Positions 36,481 to 48,224 of a stretch of 64,000 nt of DNA are shown piece after piece. Each line of letters starts with the position of its first letter. Position 1 is the first letter of the stretch. Under the pieces are notes generated by a model, which was not told the origin of the DNA, searched no databases, and saw only the letters and a list, made by a program, of their open reading frames with translations. The DNA is taken from the NCBI GenBank assembly GCA_037957365.1, contig JARHVA010004091.1, forward strand, positions 808,501-872,500, in the 5' to 3' direction. The translations under genes were made by a program, and so were the position numbers. The DNA is from Torreya grandis (taxonomy: Eukaryota; Streptophyta; Pinopsida; Cupressales; Taxaceae).

Positions 36481-38440
36481 AATAAGAAATAGAAGTTGAA
36501 AAAACCATACTTGAACCTAAAGAAGGCAAAAAAACATGGGGAAGTACTCTTGCGACATTATCTCAAGCACCAAAGTACCATCCCTTTAGAGTAAGAGGAA
36601 GTCTTCAACGCCAAAAAGTCACTTTATTAATAGATAGTGGAGCCACTCACAATTTCATTGACGATGGATTGGTGATAAAAATGGGTTTAAAAATAGAAGA
36701 TTTATAAGGTTTTAAGGTAACCGTTGCAGACAGTTTTACCATAACATGCACTCAAAGAATCCCACTACTCTATCTCACTTTGGGAAGGCATCAAATTAAT
36801 GATGATTTCTATGTGGTGGGTATTAGTGAAATAGACTTGGCACTAGGTGCACAATGGTTACATTCCTTGGGGGAATTTAACCAAAACTATCCAAACCATG
36901 GAATTAAAATTTAAAGTGGATGGAAAAGAAATATTTCTTCAAGGTACGGCTAATGGGGCCCCCTAAGTGATTACTGCCAAGAGAATTGAACAAACATTCA
37001 GGAAGAACCAAGTGTCATGGGCCACATAATGTTTTGTAAGCTCTATAAAATTAGAACCATAGAAGCATCTTGTTGATATTCAACCCATACTTAACAAACA
37101 TGCTAAAGTTTTTGAAAATATCCCACATGGATTGCCACTTGAAAGGAGGTTTCAACATATGATTGAATTAGAAAATGGTACCCAACCCATAATAACCACA
37201 CCTTACCACCATCCCAAAATTTATAAAGAAGAGATTAAAAAAGCCATTAAAGAATTATTGGAGATGGGTCATATTAGACCAAGTTCAAGTCCTTTCACCT
37301 CATTTGTGGTTTTAGTTAAGAAGAAAGATGGCATGTTGATAATGTACATAGACTATTGACAATTGAATAAAAAGATAATAAAAAATAGATATCTAATACC
37401 ATGAATTGAATAATTAATTAATGAGCTATATGGAGCTATTTATTTTTCCAAAATTGATTTGAAATTGAGATATTATCAAATACAGATGCGAGATATCCAT
37501 TTCCAAAAAATAACATTTACATGTCATTATAGGCATTTCGAATTCTTAGTCATGCCCTTCGGATTGACCAATGCTCCAGTTACCTTTCAATCATGCATGA
37601 ATCATATATTTGGTCAATATTTGAGAAAATTTGTGTTATTTTTATTTGATGATATATCTATATATAGTACATCATGGGAAGAACACCTAAGACATTTAGA
37701 CTTAGTGCTGAAAATTTTAGAGCAGTAATCTCTTTTTGCCAAAATGTCTAAGTGTGAGTTTGGCATGATGGAAATATTATACTTGAGAGATATTATCAAT
37801 ATAAAAGTAGTATATATTGATAAAGATAAAATTCAAGCAATATTAGATTGGCCTACTCCTACTAACACCACCAAATTAAAAGGATTATTGGGATTATGTA
37901 CTTATTATCAAAGATTTGTTAAGGGGTTTTCTAAAATCACTACCCCTCTAACTAATTTAACAAAAGAGGGATATTTTTAATGGTCTAAAATTTCTCAATC
38001 CACATTTTAAAAACTTAAGAAAGAAATGAGTTTATGTCCTGTATTAACGGTATCTAATTTTTCATTAACTTTTGTGTTGGAATGTGACTCTTTAGGAGAA
38101 GGAATCAGAGCTATCCTAATGCAATAAGGTCACCCTATTCCATTTGAAAGTAGAAAATTGAAAGAACCTGAGTGTAAGTATTCTACATATGATAAGGAAA
38201 TGTTGGAAACTATGCATGCATTGATCAAGTTCCGTCAATACTTAGTATGTCGAAAATCCATAGTAATGATGGATCATAATAGCCTAAATTTTTTCTTGAG
38301 TCAAAAGGATTTAAATGATAGACAACAAAAATGGGTAAGCAAGGTCCAAGCTTTTGATTTTGATATTTAATATGTAAAAGGGAAGAATAATGTTTTGGTA
38401 GATGCATTATCAAGAAAACCCTCTTTTTGTTCCATATCTA
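36481..38440 (+). pseudogene. Chromovirus protease, reverse transcriptase and RNase H, broken
   Basis: Protease active site D-S-G-A-T is intact at 36,633-36,647 and followed by HNFID. The RT domain starts near 37,130 (GLPLERRFQHMIEL) and shows GHIRPSSSPF, KIDLKLRYYQI, MPFGLTNAPVTFQ and the catalytic FDD in FLFDDISIYS near 37,645. RNase H follows (CKYSTYDKEML near 38,170, VDALSRKP near 38,398). At least eight stops interrupt it, for example at 36,704, 37,357, 37,402, 37,726, 37,978, 38,125 and 38,368. The RT catalytic aspartates are present. Confidence 0.93.
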
Positions 38441-39890
38441 CCATTGTAGCTAATTGGAAAGTCCTTATAACGGTTGAATATGGTAAAAATGAATTGACTA
38501 ATGTAATTCTTGAAGGACAAAATGGGGATGAATGGTATAAAGTAGTAGAAGATCTAATTTTGTATAAAAATAGAATCTTCATGGTACCTAAATCTAAAAT
38601 TAAACATAAAATGTTAAAATCTATTCATGATAGTCCTTTGGTAGGCCATTTGGGTTATCTCAAAACATATAAACAAGTGAGAGAGTTATTCTTTTGGAAA
38701 CAGCTTAAGAGTGAAGTTCTTAAGTATATTCAAGAATGCCTTACTTACCAATAAAATAAAATTGAGCATGAATTTCCAATAGGTTTATTGCAACCTTTGC
38801 CCATCCCTATTCATAAATGAGAGATTATTTCAATGGATTTTACTCCTAGATTGTCAATGGTTAAGGGGAATAATTGCCTCTATGTGGTTGTTGTCCATTT
38901 AACAAAGTATTCTCATTTATTTCCACTACCAATCAAGTATGATGCACCTTTGGTAGCTGGAATATTATTTAGAGAGATATTCAAACTACATGGATTACCA
39001 AAAATCATTGTTAGTGATAGAGATTACTGATTTATGAGTTCATTTTGGAAAGAACTCTTTCACTTAGCAGGTACCGAGTTGACCCCAAGCATGAGCTATC
39101 ATCCAAAAATAGATCGTCAAACTAAAGCTATCAATAAATGGATTAAAAAATATTTAAGGAATTATATTTGGGGGAAACAACATGCATGGATCAAATGGTT
39201 ACACTTGGGATAATTTTTCTATAATACTTCCTATCACATGTCAATTGCAATGTCACCTTTTAAATCTTTGTACGGGTATGATGGTCAATAGTTTGTGAAC
39301 TTAGTCATTCCAAATCACAGAGTTCCAAGCATTAAATACTTAATTCAAGAAAGTCAAGATATCCTTAAAACTCTCAAGGATAATCTTCAACAAACAAAAA
39401 ATTAGCAAAATCTATAGGTAGATCAGCATATAATAGAAAGGATTTTTAAAGTTGGTGACTTGGTGTATTTGCATTTACAACCCTACATGCAAAACTATAT
39501 CAATCAAAGTAGAGGTGAGAAACTCAAACCACATTTCTATGGATCGGATAAAGTTGTATGAAAGATCGGGGAGTTTTCTTAAGAGTTAGAGTTACCTAGA
39601 AGTAGCTGAATACATAATGTTTTCCATGTCTCATGCCTTAAAAGGGTACTCGACTAACATATTTTTCCTTCTATCGAGCTACCACTATTGAAAGAGGAAG
39701 GTAAGTTGATCTTAATACCTAAATCCATCCTCGACATACATGAGAAGAAGCTAAGGAATAAAAGTATCAACAAATATTTGATTCATTGGCAAAATTTACC
39801 TCTTCAAGATGCCACATGGGAAGGTGTCATAATCGTTGAACATCCTAACTTATAATTACTTGAGGACAAGAAATTTTCAGAGGGGTAAAT
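38441..39890 (+). pseudogene. Chromovirus integrase with chromodomain, broken
   Basis: The zinc domain keeps HxxxxxxGHLGYLKTY and CxxC-like text (ECLTYQ, second Cys lost) at 38,627-38,754. Core aspartates are seen in ISMDFTP near 38,828 and VSDRDY near 39,010. Where the catalytic Glu is expected (after Q-T...N) the text is NKWIKKYLRNY, so Glu appears to be Lys. The C-terminus ends in a chromodomain: INKYLIHWQNLPLQDATWEG at 39,770-39,830. Chromodomains steer integration to marked chromatin. Stops at 38,752, 38,818, 39,028, 39,211, 39,289 and 39,404 kill the gene. Confidence 0.92.
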
Positions 39891-40554
39891 AATAATATTC
39901 CCAAATGTCTACCAACATAAAATCACAACCTCCCAAGACATCAGCATAGCGAAGAAAGAGATGACTAAATATATGATATCAACATTTGAGAATGAGAATG
40001 CTACCCAAATAGGAGATCGTTGCAAAGGAGGAACAATAGCAAAGGGATCGTAACTATTAGAAGGAGCGTCACTATTTACTAAAGAGATCACCACACTAAA
40101 TAGTAATAGTTAATTAAGTATATCACTACATTAAAACATCAGTCTTTAAAATAACATTAGTTATTTATTAATTATTTCATTAATGTGGTAATATCATTCT
40201 TTCAAAGGAAGGATGCCACCCTTACGGAAGTCACACCTCTTCATGTAAATTTGAGGCTATAAATAATCGTTTTGAAATGGAAGGAAAGCATCAAATTAAA
40301 TTCTATCATTCAAACATTCAAGTGCAATTATGTGCCTTATTATTCTATTCAAAGATGAAAACCTTTGATAGAAAATCCAAGGACGAAAACCCTTGTGATA
40401 ATTATTGTAATAATCGAAGGACGAAAACCCTTCAATAAGTTATTAGTATTATACAAAATTATTATTCAAAGATAAAGTTATATTTTATTAAAATGAAAAG
40501 AAAATATTCATAAATTCCATTTTATCAAATAATATTTTGTTTAGGAATATTACA
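39891..40554 (+). repeat. 3' LTR of the chromovirus
   Basis: Follows a purine tract (cagaggggtaaat). The first two bases are AA rather than TG, otherwise it follows the 5' LTR to ...GGAATATTACA and then the CTGAA duplication. Confidence 0.93.
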
Positions 40555-40559
40555 CTGAA

Positions 40560-41735
40560 TCTATGTATCCAACCAACTAATTAGAACCACTTGTGTAGTG
40601 TAATCCAAAATGAGTAGTGCCTCATAGATATCACAAAATCCTCTTGTTAGCCTATCAATGAGTGTCATGAGGGTCATGTGCAAACCTAGATTTTAGCTCA
40701 ACTGTATATGACATGTCAGGGCAAGTATGGGTCAAATAATTAAGACTCCCAACCATCTACCTATACAATGTAGGATCACAAAGTGGATTAGTATATGAGG
40801 CAGTGAGAGTCATTGTAGACTGAAAAGGAGAAGGACTTGGTTTGTAATCAGCCATGTGAAAACACTGAAGAATATCAAGTGTGTACTTTTGATGACTCAA
40901 ATGAATCACTGTGTCTAACTATGAAATCTATAAACCAAAGAAAAAATATAAAAGACCAATATTTGTCATGTCAAACTATACTAAAAGTGCCTACTAAATA
41001 GTTTGAATCTAAAATGAGGAGTTGCCTATGAGAGGTAGATCATCAATATATAAGACTAGAATAATAATTTCCTCCCTAATACATTGAATATACATTTTGG
41101 GATCAAAGTGGCAGAAAAAAAATCTAGTGGAGAGTAAAAATGAATCCATCTTCTCATACCAAGTTCGAGGGGTCTATTTGAGATTGTAAAGAGACCTCAT
41201 AAGTCAAAAAATAAGAGAAGAGTTGTGAATTATCCCATAAGGTTACGCTATATAGATTTTGTCATACAAGTCTCCATGAAATAAAGCACTCTTAAAATCC
41301 ATCTCATATACTGTCCAACCCTGTTAGGTAGGAAGAGAAAGTATAAGGTGAATAGAAACCATCTTGGCAATGGGTGTAAAAATATAATAATAATCAATAC
41401 GTTTGACTTGTGAGACTCCCTTTACAATAAGATGTGCCTTATACTTGTTAATTGACCTATTATCTACATACTTGGTGTGATAAATCTACTTGCACCTCAC
41501 CAACTTTCTTTCCTTAGGAAGAATGACCGAATACCAAGTGTGATAATTCATCAATGAATAATACTCATCTGTCATCCCATCATCCCACTCTTGTATTCCT
41601 TGAGCCTATAAAAACTACTATGGATCCCGAAATAAAGCCTAACACAAAAGTCAAGTACCCATAGAATGTTCATGGTGATGTTGAGTATATAGAAGATATT
41701 GTATGAATACTTTAGTACATGCCCACCTAGCCATA
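40560..41735 (-). pseudogene. Copia A reverse transcriptase and RNase H, broken
   Basis: The minus strand corresponds base by base to element B at 48,470-49,650, which shows recognisable RT text (see B). Here the reading is broken in all frames. LGMRRWIHF-type text near 41,130 is the segment after the RT palm, and copia linker text lies near 41,700. No YVDD motif survives in a readable frame. The small LTR element interrupts it at 41,736. Confidence 0.75.
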
Positions 41736-41918
41736 TGATAGAATATTTTAATGTGAACATAGTTATGCATTATAAATAAATTTGTAAGTGAGATATTTTC
41801 TCACGTAAATTGTAAGGAGAGATATATTAGGGAGTTGAGAGATTCTAGGAAGTGTGTAATGTTATAAGTTGTTGAAATAACTTTCCTATATTCTAGGTGT
41901 ATGGTTATAGTACAAATC

Positions 41919-41988
<70 letters not shown>

Positions 41989-42091
41989 TTAGATTGAATA
42001 ATATATTATATTGATCAATTGACCCCAAAAATATTATGTGTTGTGCTTTTGCACCTCTGAATCACTGTTGGATATGAGGTAATTTCCAACA
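41736..42091 (+). repeat. Left LTR of the small LTR element, with (GT)32
   Basis: Begins TGATAGAATATT, ends TTCCAACA. It holds a pure (GT)32 run at 41,921-41,984, where the right LTR has only a short TA run. Confidence 0.88.
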
Positions 42092-42092
42092 T

Positions 42093-42104
42093 TGGTATTA
42101 GAGT
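42093..42104 (+). other. Primer-binding site of the small LTR element
   Basis: tggtattagagt lies beside the left LTR and differs from TGGTATCAGAGC by one C-to-T change and at the last base. Confidence 0.75.
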
Positions 42105-42398
42105 AGGCTATATAAGGCCTTTCTAAACATTGTGACTCTCCACTCATGTGTTTCAATCCAAGCAATTCACTCAACTGGCTATGCAGTATAGACCACTGCA
42201 ATAGCCATTGTTTCCTTGTCAACCCATTCATATGTAGTCTAATAGATCATACCATGTGTGAAACCTCTGGGTCCATAATTCACTTGCATATTTCTCCTTT
42301 CCAATTTTTCACCTCTGTTCATAGTTTTACACACATTGTTGTTCATAGTGAGCATTCTCAAATTAAGACAAAAGAAAAGATATATCATTAAAAAAAGG

Positions 42399-42399
<1 letters not shown>

Positions 42400-42466
<67 letters not shown>
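42400..42466. repeat. (TAA)n microsatellite
   Basis: About 22 trinucleotide copies. On the minus strand it gives a poly-Tyr frame, which is an artefact. Confidence 0.95.
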
Positions 42467-42500
42467 GAAGAGTATATTTTTCACAAGTTTTTTATATTGC

Positions 42501-43011
42501 AGACACCTGGCTTCTTGGTTATTCTATTATTCTGAGCATACTCTCTTCTGAGTTTTTATTTGGTTGTTTTTAATCACAACTTGATATAGCTTCGAGTTCA
42601 TTTTGAAATAACTACGTTTTTTATTCCACCTTGGCTTTACATGTTGACGAAGTTTGGAGGTATGGTTGATATGCGGGCCTATTACAATCCCTGTCAGCTC
42701 ATCTAACATCACTAGAAAAAATCCCACGTTGTTTGTTATCTCTCATCATCAAGTACGCAGCGAAAACCTTCAATCCCTTTGTGGTGGTGGCGGAATACTT
42801 TATCTCAGCCCTGATCAACAATGGCATACATGTCAAGCCTCTTCATGGCATCGATCATTGCATCAACTCTGATAACCAGTGCATATAACGTGAATCTTTA
42901 TCCAAGACTCTATCGAAGATCACCTCGGATCAGTGTCCCCAATAATAGCATTCAGCTTTAGCTTGTACAAATCTTGGCAACTCCAGCAAGTCTCATACTC
43001 CTCCACAAACG
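42501..43011 (+). pseudogene. Exon-like segment, possibly a captured host-gene piece
   Basis: This stretch is visibly less AT-rich than the element around it. An acceptor-like sequence (ttttttatattgcag) ends near 42,501. An ATG at 42,821 stands in the plant consensus context aacaATGGC and opens 46 codons (to 42,961) beginning MAYMSSLFMASIIAST: rich in Ser, Ala and Met with no acidic residue early on, like a plastid transit peptide. After the stop the text keeps its composition up to a donor-like site, acg/GTGAGC at 43,012, and a T-rich intron-like stretch follows. I cannot name the source gene. Chance composition is the alternative. Confidence 0.35.
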
Positions 43012-43658
43012 GTGAGCTCTTGATATATACAAATCTGCTCTTTGTTTGTCATCAATCTCTATTTGCCATGAAAGAGAATTTTTTAGGTTTTATTTTTTAT
43101 GTTTACAGTTCAATTTATTGTTATCTTTTAGGAGTTTAGCTTTATGTGGATTAAGTATTCTATATTAAGATTGTTAAATCAGTTATGTTTTTAATATTTT
43201 AGTTTTTTTTTTTTTTGTTTTTTCGCTTTTATTTTTGTTTTATATTTATTTAATATGTTTAAGTTTGTTTTTAATTATTACGTGGTTTCATTAATTTTAA
43301 GTTTATTTTTTGTTAAATTTGTTTTTTTTTTTTTTTTAAATTCTTTGTTTTTAGGTATATGGTATTATAAATTTAGTCTTATAAAGTTTTAGAGTTTTTA
43401 TTTTATTACTATTATTATTATTTTCACTAGTGTCATTTGTAATGTCTATAGGTTTAGAGTTGTATTTTAGTCGATGTTTATTTGAATGTTCATTTTGTCT
43501 AGAGTTTTCTATCTTTAGGATCATCATTTTTTAAGTATTGCTGTGTGTATCCTTTCTCAAACTATCTAAATAAGTCTTCAATAGGTATTTCGTTCAATGT
43601 ATTTGGATACATTATCAGTTGTAACTAACGTCCCTAAAGTTCACATTATGGGAGGGAA
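43012..43658 (+). other. T-rich intron-like interior of the small LTR element
   Basis: Long T runs (43,204-43,216 and 43,322-43,339) and T-rich text follow the donor-like site. No coding sequence seen. It ends at the purine tract before the right LTR. Confidence 0.5.
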
Positions 43659-43962
43659 TAATAGAATATTTTAATGTGAACATAGTTATACATTATAAAT
43701 AAATTTGTAAGTGAGATATTATCTCACGTAGATTGTAGGGAGAGAGATATTAAGGAACTGAGAGATTCTAGGAATTGTGTAAGATAGTAAGTTGTTGAAA
43801 TGACTTACCTATCCTCTAGGTGTATGGTTATAGTATAAATCTTATATATATATGTAATTTTAGATTGAATAATATATTATGTTGATTGATTAACCCCCAG
43901 AATATTCTATGTTGTGCTTCTACACTTTCAAATCACTATTGTAAATGGGGTAATTCCCAACA
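43659..43962 (+). repeat. Right LTR of the small LTR element
   Basis: Begins TAATAGAATATT (second base A instead of G) and ends TTCCCAACA. It aligns with 41,736-42,091 except for the GT run. Confidence 0.88.
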
Positions 43963-43967
43963 TCAAT

Positions 43968-45000
43968 GTGAATAGGATCCTCATCCTCTATAACCTCATC
44001 AGAAATCCCTTAAAATGGCTCTTCAAAAATTGAATCCTTAAGAGGAGGTAAATCATCGAAAGAATAGGAAGGCATGGAAGAAGATGAAGAGTTATGAGAT
44101 GTGAAATGTTCATCAAACTAAACATGAGTTTAAAAATGATCATGAGTATTAGGATCTAAAATATGATAAGATCTTATGTCCTCACAATACCCTACAAAAA
44201 TTAAAGGTTTGCTCTTATTATCCAATGATTTCCTTTTCTTCTTTGGTAAAAATTCCCAAGCAAGGCTCACAAAGTCTTGGAAAAATGAGACATCAGCTTG
44301 GTTCCATACCAAACCTCTTTTGGATTCATATTCTCAAGTGCTCGATGTGGTGTGAAGTTCTAAATGTAGTTCACATAATTAACTACATCTGCCCAATAGA
44401 TAGGGGGTAAATCCCATGAATGCATCATGTAGATAGCCATCTCTTTCAGAATTCAGTTCTTTCATTCTACTAATCCATTATGATGAGGAGTATGTACAAT
44501 AGAATGCTATTAAATAATGTCATAGATTGCCAAAAAATTAGAGAACTATTGATTGAAGTACTTCTCCTATTGTCAATACAAAGAATTTTGATATAACTTG
44601 ATGATTGTTTCGCAACCAAAGACTTAAATACTTTGAAGTGAGCAAAGACATAGCTCTTATTCTTGATTAAATAAACTCAAATACATCTCAAAATATTATC
44701 AATAAAATTGAGTGCATACTTAGTTCCATTGAATAAAGGAGTAGTAAAGACAGTCAAATCATTGTACACATGCTCAAGTGGTGAAGAAGATCTCATGGGC
44801 ATACCCTTAAGAAATGGATCCTAGTGTTGTTTCCCCAATGCATAACCAAGGAAAACATTATCAAGATCTAAAATTGTAGGAAGAACCTTTACCATACTAT
44901 GAGTACTCAACTCCTTCAAATATCTATACTTTAGGTATCCAAATCTCTCATGCCAAAGTCGAATCTTAGAATATGCATGAGAAACTAAACACATCCCTAA
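43968..45000 (-). pseudogene. Copia A integrase, broken
   Basis: On the minus strand the zinc domain reads LWHERFGYLKYRYLKEL near 44,950. The core begins HNDLTVF near 44,780 (first catalytic region) and continues with VYLIKNKSYVFAHFKVFKSL near 44,650; the second Asp lies in LCIDN near 44,575. The C-terminal part (44,312-44,130) reads FVGYCEDIRSYHILDP, the standard copia linker. Stops and frameshifts break it repeatedly. The same order is found in B at 49,790-50,640. Confidence 0.85.
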
Positions 45001-46140
45001 AGGAGTGTCATCAAAAGCCTCAAAATAATAAAGTTGAGAAATGTGATCAATAACTCCCTATGCAATAAGTACGTGTGGATCTAACAAAGTTCAAACTTCA
45101 TCACCTTGTGGTTTGAAATTCATTGTCTTGACCTAACTAGAATGCCAAATCTAATACATTAGAAGTAGATTGGTGGTGATGTCTAAAATATATAATGCAT
45201 TATTGATACGGCCACCCTCTAGTTGTATGTCACCCTTCCCATTAACATAAATGTAGGAAAAATCTCCAACCTCAATGTTATAAGTAAAATTCAAACCAAA
45301 AGATACAAATGACTCCTTGGTACTAGTCATATGGTGTGAAGCACTTGAATCTAGAACCCAATTATCGAAAATAGGTAACTATGATCTCTCGACAATATTA
45401 AATGATTTTCCATGCTCATGAAATGTAAAAGGAGTGGAGATATGAATCTTGTGTTTCCTAATGGCATCCTCTAAGACTTGCATTGTTTTGAAACACCTAG
45501 ACTCTTCATGACTAGTCCCCCCATAATAGGAACAAGATAAGTTAGACTTATTCTTGGATTTGGAAGATGGTTTGCATCTAGATGTCTTAGTGTTAGGCTT
45601 AGGTGTATTTTGAGGTAGAGGAGGAGTTTTCTTATTCTTACCCTTAGGTTTTTCCTTAGTCTTTTAATGTGAGCCCACTAATTCTTTTTGAGAGATGAAA
45701 GACTCAAAGTGAGATAATTTGGATTCTTCCTTTGTATGTCTCTCACAAAATAACTCTAGATATGGTATTTTAAATACGGTATTTAAGTCATCTATACTAG
45801 AGAAAAAGGTATAATATTTGGAATGGGCCACTCAACTCAGTCAAGATCAAGTACACACACTCTTCATCATGTTTATCTTATCGACTCCCCTTCAACTATG
45901 TCAAATAATTATTAAATTTAGTAACATAGTCTACAATGGAGGCAAAGTCATCTGGATTTAGTGAAGTAAGATCTACTTCAAGCTGCATCACTCTCAAGTG
46001 ATTCACTCTCTCAAATAAACCCTTTAACTTATCCCACATTTTGAATGGAGAATGAAACCCATCAAAATGAAATAAAATATTATAACTCATATATACCCCA
46101 ATCAAGCTCATACACTCCTCAAACTTACATTGATGGTAAT
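45001..46140 (-). pseudogene. Copia A gag and protease, broken
   Basis: Gag opens near 46,111 with MSLIGVYMSYN, and continues in the UBN2 region (PFKMWDKLKGLFERVNHLR; LTSLNPDDFASIVDYV). A zinc knuckle follows near 45,520 as CSYY...H...C, with the second cysteine replaced by Tyr. The protease reads WVLDSSASHHMTS near 45,345, where D-S-G is expected (Gly to Ser). Stops and frameshifts separate the parts. Confidence 0.85.
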
Positions 46141-47906
46141 TTTTTCATATACACATGTAAACTATGGTTGTATTTTATTCATTAGATATGTTATTCCTTT
46201 ACACTTTAAGATTGTTTTCATTGAAATTCTCTACATGTGCTAATTATGTGTAGTCAAAGGCTCACAATGTTCAATACGAAAAGTAAAAGTTATGCTAACT
46301 AATCACCAAAGAGTGGAAAGAATACAAATGGTGCACAAAATTGGCACTGAGATAACTCCCTAAAGATTATATTATAGGACACACCCACCAATTTGAAACA
46401 TTATAAAAATAGTTTATTTTTATAATTTAATGACACCAATGGATAGATAATTAAAAAATATGCACTTTTGAAAAAAAAAAATAGAACTCAAAGTTGAGTT
46501 ACGGTTCAAAAGTTACAAGCATTACAATTTATCATAAAATGGGTCAATTTTTAAAAAAAAACACTATAAACTAGTTTTTGAGACTAAATTAGTAAAGAAC
46601 ATAGTCATCTAACCACTCATTATAACTATAATTAATCAATATACTTAGAAATGGTAATTGATACGAAAAAATATCCTCCTGGTTAATGCTATGCTTATGC
46701 AATAAAACTATGCTTCCACATGAGGCAAAAATTTAGATTGCAAAAACAAAAAATGAATAAAAATGTTGTTTAAAAGGAAAGAAAAGGTGAAAATACTATT
46801 TTTTTATCTCATATCCCTCCAAGGGACTTAGTTCAATAAAACTTCAACTTTTTTGATCTTTTAGCAGCAGAACACAACATCAACCAAAGCACCTTTGCAT
46901 GGAATATGATGCCCTTAAGCATATTTTAATGATTTTGTCATCCAACATAACACCAAGGAATTAATATGCCTCTTGTTTTTTGTTTCACTTAGCATCATAT
47001 GAAGGGTAATCATAATACCAATGTTTGGATAACAGATGAAGCCAAACTTGTATAAAAAGGTTCCAAATAAAATTTGCAAGAAAAAGTCAAAGTTCTAGAC
47101 TATTTCCAATGCCAAGACATCCTTATCCAATGCCAAAAGATATCTCTTTATAGGTTTATCTTTATTTTCAGATCTGAAAATTAGATTATAAAAGGATGAA
47201 ACTTTTATAATTCATCATTGCTAGTAAAAAAATTAGACGCCTTGCTTTAAAGTGGCAATCTTGGAAAAAATAGGGTTCTTATCTTCAACCACCTCTCTCT
47301 CACATTACCTATCCTCCATGCCAAGATTAGATCTGAATGCCTCAGGTCTTGTAAAAAGATCAAGTGAAAATCTAATAGCATAAAATAGGAAACAAAAATG
47401 CTTTAACCAAAAAAATAGATCTTGTCAACATAACACAAGCTGATGCAATGCAAAAAATGCCTCTTCCCAAAATCATGTCCAAAAGGTCTAAAACAAAATA
47501 TCCTTAGATCAAATAAAAGGTGCGAAGCTTTCAGAAAAAAAAAAAAAAAGAATGATTCCATTATTTGGAAGAAAACAACACTAATCACCACAAGATGATC
47601 TTGAAAACCTAAATACTACACTCCTCCAAATATCAATGCCCCAATCTAGAAGATAATGCTCAATGTGTTAGATCAAAACAAGTGCTAAGATTTCTATGTT
47701 AGTTTCACTACCTTAGAAGCAAAAAAACCTTCAAAAACAACACAAAAATTCAAAATATTTGAAAAGTCTTGAAAAGGGCACCAAGATCTCCTCGTACACC
47801 TCGCTTCTATGCTTCCTCTCTGAAACAAGGGAAGAAACATTGACAAAATTAAAGTGAAGTAAAATTATCTAAATTGTAATATAATAGGTGGTTTCAACTT
47901 ATTCAG
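46141..47906 (-). other. Long leader of copia A
   Basis: About 1.75 kb between primer site and gag, unusually long for copia. It is full of 'caatgcca' phrases. It aligns over most of its length with B's leader. No coding domain seen; apparent frames such as 47,403-47,591 are poly-Phe artefacts. Confidence 0.7.
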
Positions 47907-47919
47907 GGCTCTAGTACCA
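47907..47919 (-). other. Primer-binding site of copia A
   Basis: The minus strand reads TGGTACTAGAGCC directly beside the LTR. It differs from the iMet complement at two adjacent bases (TC to CT). Confidence 0.8.
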
Positions 47920-48224
47920 TGTTAGGAATGATAAAGGTATTATAACCTATGAATCTGAAGTGTTAGCAACAAAATATCAAAAAAGAAACTACATATATGA
48001 TATGCAAAAATAAGTCAAATCATATATTATTTAGAATGAAGCATAATAAAGCATGCTAATATAATAGGAAGGCACTTGCTTATATAGGCAAGGCAAAACA
48101 TAGAACTAGCTAAATTAGCTAATGTGAGATAAATCCTCACATAGGACATATTCACTAGACAATAAAATAGCTAGCTAAAACACTAGAAAACATATAAAAT
48201 GCACATGAAATACATATCCTAACA
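47920..48224 (-). repeat. 5' LTR of copia A, directly joined to element B
   Basis: TGTTAGGAATG...ATCCTAACA. The primer site on its left makes it A's 5' LTR. On its right B's truncated RNase H region begins at once, so it also stands where B's 3' LTR would be. Confidence 0.88.

Larger units (their letters stand above)
34491..40554 (+). mobile_element. Ty3/gypsy chromovirus nested in copia A
   Basis: 6,064 bp. The 5' LTR starts TGTAATATTCC and the LTRs end GAATATTACA, so the ends are inverted copies of each other. A perfect 5-bp duplication CTGAA flanks it (34,486-34,490 and 40,555-40,559). Gag, protease, reverse transcriptase, RNase H, integrase and a C-terminal chromodomain follow in gypsy order. 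The chromodomain places it in the chromovirus branch; I do not assign a named lineage. Many stops show it is inactive. Confidence 0.95.
41736..43962 (+). mobile_element. Small non-autonomous LTR element nested in copia A
   Basis: 2,227 bp. LTRs at 41,736-42,091 and 43,659-43,962 share 'gaatattttaatgtgaacatagtta', 'gattctagga' and 'tagattgaataatatatta' text. After the left LTR stands a primer-site relic (ttggtattagagtagg) and before the right one a purine tract (gggagggaa). The inside has no gag or pol. Element B, which lacks it, shows uninterrupted sequence across the same point, which proves insertion. Beside B's text, about nine bases are missing at the junction and no clean duplication remains. 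It resembles TRIM-type elements but is longer than typical ones. Confidence 0.85.
33581..48224 (-). mobile_element. Ty1/copia retrotransposon 'A', with two nested insertions
   Basis: LTRs of about 305 bp at 33,581-33,886 and 47,920-48,224, each with TGTTA...TAACA ends, bracket minus-strand copia text. Next to the right LTR is a primer site. Nested inside are the chromovirus at 34,491-40,554 and a small LTR element at 41,736-43,962. Without them A is about 6.4 kb. The flanks (taaca; tatag) do not match as a target duplication. The right LTR is shared with or abutted by element B. The LTRs differ at roughly a fifth of positions by eye, so A is old. Confidence 0.85.

Noticed and set aside
42239..42484. 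Poly-Tyr frame
   Set aside because: Minus-strand reading of the (TAA)n microsatellite inside the small LTR element.
47403..47591. Frame with a Phe run in the leader of copia A
   Set aside because: Caused by a poly-A/T run in the leader; B has no matching frame.
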